NCBI GenBank assembly: GCA_016795105.1
Contig: JAEUIH010000006.1
Location: 1-64,000, forward strand
Length of the DNA stretch: 64,000 nucleotides
Source of the DNA: Planctomyces sp.
Lineage (GTDB): Bacteria; Planctomycetota; Planctomycetia; Planctomycetales; Planctomycetaceae
Reading direction: 5' to 3'
Shown here: positions 10,005 to 22,600 of the stretch, piece by piece
How the letters are laid out: every line of letters begins with the position of its first letter
Position numbering within the stretch: the stretch's first letter is position 1
Made by a program: the position numbers and the translations under genes
Notes under the pieces: model-generated
What the model was told of the DNA's origin: nothing
Seen by the model: only the letters and a program-made list of their open reading frames with translations
The model's database searches: none

Positions 10005-13000
10005 ATGGCTGTTCAAATCCGGGGTGGGTTCTGCATCACTATTGTCGTCATGCTGATTCAGCTCAGTATTGATCAAACGTTCCTCAGGCATGTCATTGCG
10101 GAAGAGCCGTTACCGGCGCGACGAGCTGCCTGGACGACATCAACAATTTCAGGAACCCCGGATCCACCTCCTCCGTATCGAGTGGTTCCCGCATTTCCGG
10201 AACTGAAGTTCGAATCTCCTCTGGACCTGACGGTTGTCCCGGGGACAAATCTGTTGTGTGTCGCGGAGCAGGGCGGGAAGCTCTTCACGTTCGAAAATCA
10301 GGCGACAACGGCTTCGAAACAGCTGATGGCCGACCTAAAACTGGCCATTCCGGAGCTGACGGCGGTTTATGCCGTTACGTTTCATCCGCAGTTTGAGCAA
10401 AACGGTCGTGTCTATGTGTGTTATGTGAAGGCAAATGATCAGCCTGACGGGACATTCGTATCAGAGTTTAATACCGAGAACACCTCAGGTCTGCGTTTGG
10501 TTCCTGAAACAGAACGGGTGATCATTCGATGGTGGTCGGGCGGGCATAATGGTTGTTGCCTGAAGTTTGGTCCTGACGGGTTTCTCTATATATCCACAGG
10601 CGACGGAGGAGCTCCGTCACCTCCGGACCCGCTGATGGCAGGGCAGGACGTTTCAAATCTGTTGTCCAATATTCTGCGAATCGACGTCAATCAATACTCA
10701 CAGGACCGAGGATACTCGGTGCCCTCAGATAATCCATTCGTTGGAATGGAAGGAGTTCGTCCGGAAATCTGGGCATTTGGATTTCGCAATCCATGGCGAA
10801 TGAGCTTTGATCGTCAGCGTGGTGATTTATGGGTCGGTGATGTTGGGTGGCAGCGATGGGAAATGGTCTACCGCATCGAACGCGGTGGCAACTATGGATG
10901 GCCCATCATGGAAGGACCTCAACCAGCGGCCCCGGAAGTTCAACGAGGACCGGCCCCCATTCTTCCTCCGACGGTCAGCCATCCACATTCCGAAGCAGCC
11001 TCGATTACAGGAGGATTCGTCTATTATGGAACCGAGTTTCCTGAACTGACGGGCACTTACATCTATGGTGATTTTCAGTCAGGCAAAGTCTGGGGACTCA
11101 AGCACGATGGCAAGGCTGTTACCTGGCAGCAGGAGCTTGCACACACACCACTGCAGCTGGTTGGATTTGCGGAAGATCAGAGTGGCGAACTGTTGTTGAT
11201 CGATTATCAGAGATCACATCAGATCTTTCGCTTTGCAAAGAACTTAACGGAACGCAAATCCGGCGAATTTCCTCGACTGCTGAGCAGGACGGGACTGTTT
11301 CAGAATGTGAAGGACCAGGTGCCGGCGTCTGGTGTTCGCCCATATCAGATCAATGTGCAGCAATGGGCGGACCATGCAACATCGCAGCGATGGGTGGCCG
11401 TACCTGGAGACGAGCCCGTGCAGTTTGAAGCTCCGGATCGCTGGAAACTACCTGACGGTTCGGTATTGGTAAAGACGATCAGCATCGAGCTTGAGCGAGG
11501 AAAGCCCGAATCCGCCAGACGACTGGAAACTCAAGTCCTTCACCGGGAAGACGGAACGTGGAGGCCATATACCTATTTGTGGAATGAAGCACAGACCGAC
11601 GCTGAGTTGGTTCCGGTATCAGGGACGATGCGGGTGTTTGAAGTCCGAGATCCTGCTGTATCGGGAGGAGTAGAGGAAGTTCGCTGGCGCGTGTCCAGTC
11701 GAGGCGAATGTCAGATGTGCCACAACCCGTGGGTTGAGATGAAGACGACAACTAATGGAATACAATCGGCATCTCCCCTCGCGTTTTCCTTCGCGCAGCT
11801 GAATGTGGGCCCTCAGCTCCATGACGATTCTGAAAAGCAGGATAAAAACTCCGGGCAGCTGGATTCCCTTGTGAAGGAAGGCTGGATCGCGGGCATCTCC
11901 CCGGAGCTGTGCAGGACCGGTCCACGTTTTGCTGATCCATACACGCCGCAGGAAACCCTGACTCCCGGTGAAGACCTCAATGCAAGGGCCCGTGCATGGC
12001 TGCACGTTAACTGTTCTCATTGTCATCAGCCGCATGCTGGCGGGACTGCCCTGATTGAGCTGACTTCAGACGTTGAGCTGGAGAAGATGCAGCTCGTTGG
12101 AGCTCGTCCGGGACAGGGTTCGTTTGGCATCACGAACGCCGGATTGCTGGTACCCGGAAATCCTTATGCATCGGTTCTTCACTACAGGATCGCGAAGTCT
12201 GGTGGCGGACGCATGCCGCGGCTGGGGTCAGAGCTGACCGATCTTCGGGCAGTTCGGTTGATCCATGACTGGATTGAATCGATGCCGGAATCAGGTAACT
12301 CGAATCAGCGGCCTGCTGATCGGCCGGTGTTGTTGAACACTCTGAATTCTGCAGAGAAGGAACAGCGAACAGAGATTGTTCAGTCGTTGATGACCAATGT
12401 CGAAGATGCGCAGCGGCTGGTCCACTGGTTGATTCGTCACCCGGAGGCAGTTGCGGCGAGGACAACGATCGTTGAGGAAGCCGTGAAGCATCCGGTGCCT
12501 GAGGTGCGTGATCTGTTCGAAACGTGGTTTCCTCCGGAACGAAAACTAAAACGGCTCGGCTCAAATTTTGACCCGGCTCACTTGCTCGCCATACCTGGAG
12601 ACTCGGAACGTGGACGGCTGCTGTTTGAGAAGGACGCTGCTGTTGCATGCCGAACGTGTCATAAGGCTGGAAGTATCGGCGAAGATGTGGGACCGGATCT
12701 TCGATCCGTGGGTCGGAAGTACACTCGCGACGAGCTGCTGACTCACCTGATGGAGCCTTCTCGTTTCATCGACCCGAAATATGTGACTCATGTCGTTGAG
12801 CTGAAGAGTGGTCAGGTGGTGTCTGGTCTGTTGACGGAACAGACCGACACTGTGGTCGTGCTTCGAAATGCTCAGCAGAAACGCATTGAGATTCCGACAG
12901 AAGAGATCGAGACTCGAGTGACTCAGCAGAAGTCGCTGATGCCGGACCTGATTCTGCGAGACCTGACTGCGGAGCAGGCCTCCGACCTGATCGCCTGGCT

Positions 13001-13022
13001 GAGTACTTTGCGAGAACCGTGA
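10005..13022 (+). CDS. PQQ-dependent sugar dehydrogenase-like protein fused to cytochrome c domains
   Basis: 1005 residues with a signal peptide (to about residue 35). Residues about 55-420 form a six-bladed soluble aldose/glucose sugar dehydrogenase propeller, with HNGCCLKFGPDG, STGDGG and FGFRNPWRMSFD matching the family. A linker region of roughly 150 residues follows. Then come three CxxCH haem c sites: CQMCH at 569, CSHCH at 670 and CRTCH at 882, the last in a domain like the Pirellula/Verrucomicrobium haem-binding family. The arrangement suggests an exported enzyme that passes electrons from sugar oxidation to its own haems. GGAG lies 6 nt before the ATG, 14 bp after the kinase stop. 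Substrate and cofactor are not shown by the sequence. Confidence 0.85.
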   Translation: MAVQIRGGFCITIVVMLIQLSIDQTFLRHVIAEEPLPARRAAWTTSTISGTPDPPPPYRVVPAFPELKFESPLDLTVVPGTNLLCVAEQGGKLFTFENQATTASKQLMADLKLAIPELTAVYAVTFHPQFEQNGRVYVCYVKANDQPDGTFVSEFNTENTSGLRLVPETERVIIRWWSGGHNGCCLKFGPDGFLYISTGDGGAPSPPDPLMAGQDVSNLLSNILRIDVNQYSQDRGYSVPSDNPFVGMEGVRPEIWAFGFRNPWRMSFDRQRGDLWVGDVGWQRWEMVYRIERGGNYGWPIMEGPQPAAPEVQRGPAPILPPTVSHPHSEAASITGGFVYYGTEFPELTGTYIYGDFQSGKVWGLKHDGKAVTWQQELAHTPLQLVGFAEDQSGELLLIDYQRSHQIFRFAKNLTERKSGEFPRLLSRTGLFQNVKDQVPASGVRPYQINVQQWADHATSQRWVAVPGDEPVQFEAPDRWKLPDGSVLVKTISIELERGKPESARRLETQVLHREDGTWRPYTYLWNEAQTDAELVPVSGTMRVFEVRDPAVSGGVEEVRWRVSSRGECQMCHNPWVEMKTTTNGIQSASPLAFSFAQLNVGPQLHDDSEKQDKNSGQLDSLVKEGWIAGISPELCRTGPRFADPYTPQETLTPGEDLNARARAWLHVNCSHCHQPHAGGTALIELTSDVELEKMQLVGARPGQGSFGITNAGLLVPGNPYASVLHYRIAKSGGGRMPRLGSELTDLRAVRLIHDWIESMPESGNSNQRPADRPVLLNTLNSAEKEQRTEIVQSLMTNVEDAQRLVHWLIRHPEAVAARTTIVEEAVKHPVPEVRDLFETWFPPERKLKRLGSNFDPAHLLAIPGDSERGRLLFEKDAAVACRTCHKAGSIGEDVGPDLRSVGRKYTRDELLTHLMEPSRFIDPKYVTHVVELKSGQVVSGLLTEQTDTVVVLRNAQQKRIEIPTEEIETRVTQQKSLMPDLILRDLTAEQASDLIAWLSTLREP

Positions 13023-13607
13023 AGGGGATTGTGGGGCTGATGTTCGGGGGATTCGGGGAGGGTCTGTTGATGGCTTGGCTTGGCTGGTGGTGAGCGTTGG
13101 ATTGCGGAGCAATCCACGACGATGGGCAAATTGTGTCGAAGCCGACGCAACAAAAATCACGGGTGTCGAATCAGATTTTGAAAGAATTTGTCGCGGGGCA
13201 GATTGCTGTTGCGATTCTCGGTCGGAGTTGCCGGCGATGCCTCTGAAAACGCTGGGAAAATCGCGTTGGCCGTTTCAGTCTGGTGATCCGTGATCGATGT
13301 TCAGTGATGGGGTGCGTCCCCTGGAGGGAACCCGGTAATTGAGGTGGGAACATATGGAACGTCTCAATTCTGGCGGTTATTAGGATTATTTCGATTTTTC
13401 CCTGGACTTTGAGGTGTTTAGGGACGCGAAAATCACGAGTTTGTCGGACTGTGGCGGCGGAGCGTCGGGGAAACCCTGCGCGACGGGGCAATTTGGTCTG
13501 GCAGGAGAGGGTGTTTGCGTAAGCGGCCTTCACCAACTTTTAACCTTTCATCCCGGCTGTTGTGGTCTTGTCATTCATCCAGAGTTCTAGACTCCAGGGA
13601 CGCAGTA
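13023..13607. other. Long leader region before the giant gene
   Basis: About 585 bp with no gene I can support. The open frame of the giant gene reaches back to 13515, but its first good start is at 13608. G-rich runs follow the upstream stop, then a more mixed sequence. No terminator with a T-run was found after 13022 and no promoter stands out. Confidence 0.45.
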
Positions 13608-16600
13608 ATGCTGATTTCTTCGTGGCTCACATCTGTTCGCAATCGTCTGCAGTATCGAGTTCGAGTACCAAAGCGTCGCGCGAAGGAGAGCCGGCGATCG
13701 GTTCAGATGGAGGAGGTCCTTGAAACTCGTGCATTGCTCGCTGCTCCGACGTTGGTCACTGTGCGGCCGAATGTAGGTGCCTTCATTCAGGATGGTGATA
13801 CTCGCAACATTGCACCGCGAGAATTGACACTTCAGTTCAATCCTGGTCAGACGATCGACAATTCGAACAATCGGTTGTTTGTGAATTCCCCCGTGATTGT
13901 TGAGCGATCGGGACATGACGGCATTTTTGGTAACGGCAATGACGTGCCGGTTACGCTGGGGTATGTTGGGTTAGGAGCAACACCGGAAGACGTTGTGATT
14001 CGATTCGCGGAGAATCTTCCGGACGATTACTATCGGATTACGATCAAAGGAACTGGTGCGAATCCGTTGAGGAACACCAGTGGTGAGGCGCTTGGGAACG
14101 GGACGGACAAAGAGTTTCATCTTCGACTTGACCTGGCCGCGCAGGTCAAGGCCGTGGTTCCTCAGCCGATCACTCGACTTCCAAACGGAACTCTGCAGCA
14201 GGCAAGAAATCAGATCGTTGTATACTTCAACGAGGATACTCTGCAGACGACCTCCGCTCAGACTCCGGCGTTCTATCGTCTGATGAATACACGGAACACG
14301 GTTGAGAACACTGACGATTCGGTGCATCTCCCTGTTTCGGTTGTCTACAGCACAACAGAAAAGACGGCCACACTTACGTTCTCGTCTGACATCGATGCGC
14401 TTGCAGGAGCCGGCACATATCGACTTCGAATCGGAACCGACGAGACTCTGCCGATTGCCCCTTCGCGTACGACATATGTTGAGACGTTTCGAAGTGACTT
14501 TGGAACGGGTACCGGTACGGTTACGATTGATCCCATCACATCTGTCGACGGCAACCCGATTAGCCTGACGTTCCAGAGTGCCGATTTGAATTCCAACGGC
14601 GTCCCTCAGGTTTCAGTTTCCGGACGGAACATAACTGTGACGCTGGATGGTCCGGGCGGAAGCACCACCAACGCGACTCAGTTGTTCTGGGCCATCAATC
14701 TGCATCCTCAGGCAAGTCAGCTGGTCCGAGTGGCGCTGGATGGAGACATACTGGCAAACGTTGGTGCAACAACACTAACTCCATTCACAACGGTTTTGAG
14801 TGATCCCGGTTCCGCGGTGCGGACGACGACTGACCTCGGAACTCTTGGAAGTCAGGCTCAGGTGATCTCCGGGCAGATCCGAACGGTGGAGTATCCTTTT
14901 GATTTCCCGGGGAATTCGGATGAGCCTGGTCATCGAAACATTGATGTGACCCATGAGGCGCATCTGGATGGTTCACCTGACACGAATCCGCAGATCTCGA
15001 CCTTCTACTACAATTTTCAGCCTTACTATGGCTATTCGCAGCAGGGTGTTGCTCTGGCGAATCTGATTACGGAAAATCAGAAGCAGCGAGCTCGAGAGAT
15101 CTTTTCACTGTACTCCAATTACATGGGAGTTCAGTTTATCGAATCGGCGAGTCTGGGTTTCACAGTTGTGACCGGCGACATGCGAGCCATTGATCCGTCG
15201 CTGCCGACCGGAGCCGGATACTTGCTGGCGCAGTCGAGTCGAGCTCTGAACCTCGCGATTCTTGACAACGCTGAATCGTGGGACGACAGCTACGGTGGTT
15301 CGTGGTTCCGTACTGCGATGCACGAGATTGGATTCCTGCTTGGGTTTGGGCAGGCGACGGAACTGCCGGACCTGACCATCATGAGTGGCCATCAGGAAGG
15401 TGCGACCGGGAATCCTTCGATTCCGGTCTCCACGGCCGAGCCTGATTTTCCGGGCGACGCTGACATCGTGCATGGTCGAGTTCTCTATCGTCCTGAAAGC
15501 AAAGATATCGATCTCTATCGGTTTGAGCTTCCCGAGACCGGGTTGTTTACAGCGGAGACGATTGCAGAGCGACTTTCTGATTCAAGTCTGCTGGATACGA
15601 CTCTGCGACTGTACCGCCAGAAACAAGACGGAACACTTGAGCTGGTCTCACAGAACGATGACTATTTCAGCGAAGATTCTTTGATTCAGTTGACTTTGTC
15701 GGCTGGCGTCTACTTCGTGGGCGTCAGTGCGAGTGGCAATGATCAGTACAATCCCGCGATTGCTGACTCCGGGATCAATGGAACAACCCAGGGTGCATAT
15801 GACCTTCGAATTGCATTTCGTCCAAGTGCCGACAATGCAATCGTGGATAACTCGGGCATCCCACTTGACGGTGACCTCGATGGTGTTGCCGGTGGAGAGT
15901 TCAACTTCTGGTTCCGGGCTGTTCCGGCATCTGCTCAGCTGATTGTGGATCGAACCGCTCCAGGTGGTGGAACAGGAACGCTGTCAGCCCCGTTCAACGA
16001 GATTGATCTGGCTTTGGCTGCTGCCGGAGCAGGAACTGTTGTCCGAGTTGTTGGCAATGCGGGTGCGGACAATAACATCAATACTGTGGCCGACAACGTG
16101 GCCTATCAGGTTGGACTCGATGATGACGGTAACGTTCTTCGTGACGGGGCCAATCTGGAGATTCCTCGTGACGTGGTCGTGATGATCGACGCCGGGGCTG
16201 TCCTGAAATTCAATAACTCGTATGTCAGCGCCGGCAGTTCATCGCTTACGGTGGATCGCAGCGGCGGATCGCTGCAGGTTCTTGGAACACCGAAGACGTC
16301 TGTGACAATGACGTCATGGAAGAACGAATCCGTCGGACAGGATACGACAGCAACCCCCACAACACCTCAGCAGGGGAACTGGGGCGGTCTGATTTTTCAG
16401 CGTGACGTCGACAATGATGAAAGCCGGATCAATTATGAACGCGCCGGGATCTTCATGGACTATGTCTCTCATGCAGACATGAGCTATGGCGGGGGTAAGC
16501 TGATTGTTGAATCGATTCAGCAGATTGTGAATCCGGTCACTCTGATCGAGGCACGTCCCGGGGTTTACAACAACTTCATTACGCTCAGCGAAGACTCTGC

Positions 16601-19600
16601 GATCTCTGCCGATCCGGACAGTTTTGAAGAGTCAACATTCAATTCACCTGCATTTCAGGGTGTACCGTTCACAGCGGACTATGGACGCGTTGGGCCGGAT
16701 ATTTATGGCAATCGTCTGATCAATAACTCAACGAATGGACTCTTCGTTCGAATCCAGACGGCCCCGGGGGCACCGACAAAGAAAATGACGGTGACCGGCC
16801 GATTTGACGACACTGATATTGTCCATGTTGTGGCGCAGAATCTTGAAGTTCAGGGAACTCCCGGAGGGCCGTTCCTTGAAGTGGCGGCACCACCAGTACC
16901 GCTCGTTAAGCTGACTGCACTGTCCGGCGGAACTCTCACCGCCGGGACCTACAACTACAAGATTGTTTATCGTGATTCCAGTGGTAATCAGAGCCCTGCG
17001 TCTGCGGCGACACGCAGTCTGACGGTTGGTGGGTCAAATGGCCGAATTCTGCTGGAGAATCTTCCTCCGGCAACAGCGCCATTCAACAGCCGACTGATTT
17101 ATCGATCAGAGGCAGACGGGACGGGGCCTTATCAGCTGGTGGCAATCCTGAATGCATCTGTGACCAGCTACACGGACAATGGTTCAGCTCTGACAGGCTT
17201 CCTGAATGAATCGCTGATTGGTCGAAATCGAGCTCGGCTGGATGCAAGTCTGGTCATTGATCCGGAAATGATCATCAAGCTGGAAGGTGCCCGTATCGAA
17301 ACTGGTATGGGCGCACAGATCATTGCGGAAGGGGAAGCTGGTCGAGAGATTATCTTCACTTCACGCCTCGACGATCGTTACGGGGTTGGCGGGACGTTTG
17401 ACACGAATAACGATGACAATCTCGGCAATGGCGAGTCTCGAGGGGCTGCGGGCAATTGGGGTGGTATCTACCTTGGCAGTATCTCGTCTGGCAGTTTTGA
17501 TCGAGTGTTGATGACATTTGGCGGGGGAATGACACCGATCTCAGGATCGTTCCGTAACTTCAACGTCATCGAGGCTCATCAGGCAGACCTGAGATTGACA
17601 AACAGTGTTCTTGAGAACAACGCGAATGGTGTCGGGACTGGTGTTCAGGACAGCCGCTTCGGCAAGACAGCCAATGCTTCTGCCACTGTTTTTGTTCGAG
17701 GCGCTCAGCCGGTCATTCTGAACAATGTGATTCGGGACAACCTTGGAGCAGTCATTAACATCAATGCGAATGCTCTGACCTCAGACTTCGTTCAGGACAG
17801 CGGACGTTCCCGTGGTGCCATTAATCTGTTTGGGCAATATGGATTCAATCAGGGACCACTGGTCGATGGAAACCTGCTCGGACGCAATGACATCAATGGT
17901 ATGGTGATTCGCGGTGAGACTTTGACGACACAGAGTGTCTGGGATGACACCGATATCGTTCATGTGCTCCGAAGCGAAATTGTCGTACCGAACTTCCATA
18001 CGTATGGTGGTTTGCGACTGAACAGCGATCCGGATGCAAGTCTTGTCGTGAAGCTGGACAGCGGCGCTGGATTGACGGCCGGAGGTAAGCCTCTGGACAT
18101 TGTTGACCGAATCGGCGGAACACTTCAGATTGTGGGACAACCGTTCTTCCCGGTGATCCTGACATCATTGCGAGACGATTCTGTGGGAGCGGGTTTCGAT
18201 TTGTCGGGCCTGCCTCTGAAAGATACGACCCCGAACATCAGCACGGGGCCATCGCGAGGTGACTGGCGAAGTATCCGAATTGGTGAATTTGCAAATGATC
18301 GCAACGTTGAAGTTTACAACGAGCGCGAAGTTACGTCGGCAACAGCTCCTGGAACGAATTCCACGGCCGCTAAGGCGGAATTCCTTGGCGAGCTTGGAAC
18401 TCAGGATCTGCGACGAACCAACGCTAACGGAACCCATGAAATCGACAATACGGGCGATTCAACACTCCGGCTTGGTTTTGAAGTCCATGGTTACATCAAT
18501 TCACCGAATGACATTGACGTCTATAGCTTTACAGGTGAAGCCGGTGCGGAGGTATGGATTGATATCGATCGAACCACACACGGTTTTGACCCGGTTGTGG
18601 AGCTGATTTCTGCTGCGGGAGTAATTCTTGCTCAGTCCGACAATTCGCTGCACGAGATCAATGGCGATTACCCCGTTTTCAGATCGGGGCAGACGAACGC
18701 TCAGGTGCTCGACAAGTCGATATATTTAAGCGACGACATGTATACGACAAATCAGCGGGATGCTGGTTTTCGAGTGATTCTGCCGGGGGTGACAGGTTCA
18801 CGTGGCACTTATCAGGTTCGTGTTCGCAGCAGCAATATTGATTCTGAGAACACAGCGGCAAACCGCGGCGACCTGCAGAATTCTTCGAAACTCCAGAATG
18901 GTCTGACATCCGGCAATTACCAAATGCAGATTCGACTGCAGGAGCTGGATGAGGTTCCGGGAAGTACTGTTCGATACGCTGATATTCGATTTGCGACGAA
19001 TGGTATTGAGATTCTTGGACAGCCGGCACATTCACCGCTGGTTGGCGAGTACAGCGAAAACACGGCTGACTCCAATAACTCGGCAGGTGGTGCTGAGATT
19101 ATCGGTAACATCCTGAATACCGATCGAGCGGCAGTTGCCATTGCCGGCAGAATCACTGCGCCAACAGATGTGGACTTCTATCGGTTCAATGTCACCTACG
19201 ATGACATTCAGCAGATCAATGGAAATCCGGCTCTGAACATTAATCCCTACACGCCGACACCTCGGTATGTATCGGTTGTGTTCGATGTGGACTATGCGGA
19301 CGGCATGTCACGCGCGAATCTCCAGGCACATATCTTTGACGCGATCACAGGGCAGTTAATTCTGACGGCAAGAGACTCCAACATCTCTGACGATCGCTCG
19401 GGTCCGCTTGAAGGAGCGGATATGGACGATCTGAGCCGTGGCAGTGTGGGCGCACTGGATCCGTATATTGGTCCGTTCGAACTGCCCGAGGGAAGCTATT
19501 ATCTGGTTGTAGCGCCTCATGAAGTGATTCCGGCCGCCCTGAATCAGACGATGGTGGCCAATCCATTCTCAACCACAATTCGACTTGAGCCAATTACCTC

Positions 19601-22600
19601 GATTCGTCGAATCGCGGATGAGCATTTTGGTGGGTTTGGAACAGCTGAAGCGCCGCTGTACGACCTCTTCGATAATGAACAGGGACAGAACCTGACGACA
19701 TTCCACCTCGGTGACGTCAACTTGTTTGTGAACATTTCTGATGGTGGCTTCACCGACGTTTACATGGTCGACCCGTTTACGGGAGTTGCCGAAACATATC
19801 TGGGAGGATTTGGTCGGTCGACCGGTGATGCGGCAATGCGGGCAGACGGTGAATTGTTTGCTTACGGCTGGACGGGAGCAACGGATGGGGCTGCGAGCCG
19901 TTATCTTCGAATTGACACTGGGACAGCGGCGATCACTGACCTTGGTGATGATGGAATTCTGACCTTTCATCCTGACGGAAATACACCTCCTGCAGCGGTG
20001 AATTCGGATGTTGGTATTCAGGTGACCGCGATGACCTATTTTTCTCCGACGACGACAGGAGGTTTGTTTGTCGGACAGCGAGGTGATGGGACTCGAGGCG
20101 GGATCTTCCAGCAGAACATCCTGTACCAGTTCAATGCACGAACAGGTGCCGCCATTTCACAGGGACCTCTCAGGACAGGTAACAACCGCGATAATCCGCC
20201 TGCCGGAACTGATGTTGTGGAAGTGCTGGCGCTGGGCGGGAACTCGTTGGTTACCGGCCTTGCCTCAGATGGTGCACAGTTCTTTGCTGTGAATGAGGCA
20301 GGGCAATTGCTCGAAGTCACAGCGTTCGGTGCAATTCCTGTGAATACGATTCTGGATCCAAATGGGATCCCCGTTAACTTTCAGGGACTCTCGTTTGGCC
20401 CGGACGAAGTCGAGGGCGGTGCATTTGCATCGACGCTGTTCGGAATTGATAACCTGGGCGTAATGTACGCCTTTGATACGACTGGTGTCCTGCAGCCGAT
20501 TTTTGTCGACGGTCAGACATCGATCAATACAGGGCTGGTGGGGGCTGTTGGCCTGAGCTTTGGGACGCTGGACTATAATCTTTGGTCAACTACCGGTAAC
20601 CGAGGAACAGACGTCGGGCACGGTCTTCCAGCAACACCTGACGGGACTCGGCTTGATACTCCCGGCGGCGCCAGCCTGTACTTTGGAAATCTGAGAGGCG
20701 GTCCGACCGCGGGAAATAAAAATGATCTTGGTAATCTGGGAACGGTGAACGACATCAACTTCCCGGGTGGAGCGCATGGTTCGTTTATTACAAACGCCTT
20801 CAGTCTTGAGGGATATTCGAAGCAGGACAAGCCGGCTCTTTACTTCAACTACTTCATGGAGACAGACAGCCGGGACTACATTCCTGGTGTGCGGCCTATC
20901 ACAGATGCGTTGCGTGTCTATGTAGGAGATGGCACAACCTGGAATCTTGTGGCAACCAACGATTCGTATCGAGCTCCAGGTGCGATCAACGATGAGCAGG
21001 ACTTTGGCCCTTTTGGAACAGCCACACAGCATCCAACAACTCAACTGTTTCTCGACGTGGTTGAGCTTTATGACGAAAACGCGGCTCAGGGCTGGAGACA
21101 GGCTCGAATTGACCTTAGCAACATGGCCGGACTTTCCGATCTTCGTCTGCGATTCGAATTCTCCACCGCGGGTTCGATGAATGTTGGCGATATTACGACT
21201 GTCGGCGAAGAGTTTTACGCACGCAGCGGTTCGAAGTTGCGTGACGGGCAGTCATACATCTTTGAAGGTGTCAATCAGCATGAGCTCGATATGGGCTACA
21301 CGCTGGTGGCCGTGGGTGGGTCTCGAATTGCGGACGGCGAGACATTTACGATTCAGGGGGTCACCTTTGAGTTCAATAAGTCTGGTGGCGTAACAGGCAG
21401 CAACATTCCGGTTGTAATCACCAATGCGATGAGTGCTGAGACAGTTGCAGAGGTCATGGAAACTGCGATTGATGCAGCCGGCATTGCAGACGTGAAAACA
21501 TACCGGGACAGCAATCGAGTAAACTTCATGCTGGAACGGCCGCTGCTTCCGATCAGTACTGCGGTTACAGTGACACAGAGTCTCGGAGCATCCGTGATTC
21601 GCGAAGGTTCGCCAGGCGTTACTGCCGGAACAACTGCTGTTGTAATTCACTCAGGCATGACAAGTACACAAGTGGCGGAGGTGATGTCGCAAAGCTTCGC
21701 CGACCACCATCTTCCTGCCGGAACATACCGCGAAACAGAATTCAACAATGCACCGGATCCGCTTCTGGCGATGGACCTGGAAGCATTGTCGTGGACGAAC
21801 GCAGTTAACAATACAGTTACAGATTCTGCGACGATTCCTCACATTTCGGTGATTTCGACGTCGGATGCGTTTACCGGAACGGACTACTTCTTCTTTACGG
21901 TCCCAAATAACGGGACGCGTGTGATTGCGGATTTGGACGGTACTTCAGCAACATTCAACTCGGGCATGCGAATTGTTGATATTAATGGAGTTGTACTGTT
22001 CGAAAATCTGGACAGCGGAACGGCTGATGTTGCCAGCAATCATGGACTTGATCCATTCCTCGACGTTGTGCTCGACGCTGGAGACTACTTCATCCAGGTT
22101 GGCGTGCCGCGTGCCTACGGCGGAGCATCACCTGGTGAGCGATATACACTGCATCTTTCGGTGGAAGGGCATGCTGTTGAAGCGAATGGTCCAACAAATC
22201 CACTGGTCGTGGATCGCACTGTCATCAAAGGCAATGCTGATCTTGTCCGGATTATTGGTCACTATGTGAGCACCGCCGGGCCGATGGGATTGACGACATA
22301 CCTGCCAGGAGATGAATTCGGAGGATTCTTTGCCAGCCAGCCATCACTGAGAGGTACCGTCAATGATGTCGAAGGCATATACATCGACGATATCGTGATT
22401 GGCCTGGTCGAACGAGGTGAGATGGTCACCAACGCTCCGAACGGGTTGACGACATTCATCGCCAATCCGGAAGTGAATGATCCAAACAACCTGAATCCAT
22501 ATAACGATATCCTGACCGGAGAGTACGACGTCGAAATTCGTCGTGCATCCGACTATGCGGCTGGATCAGGTTCCCCGAATCCACAATTTACATCCTTCAA

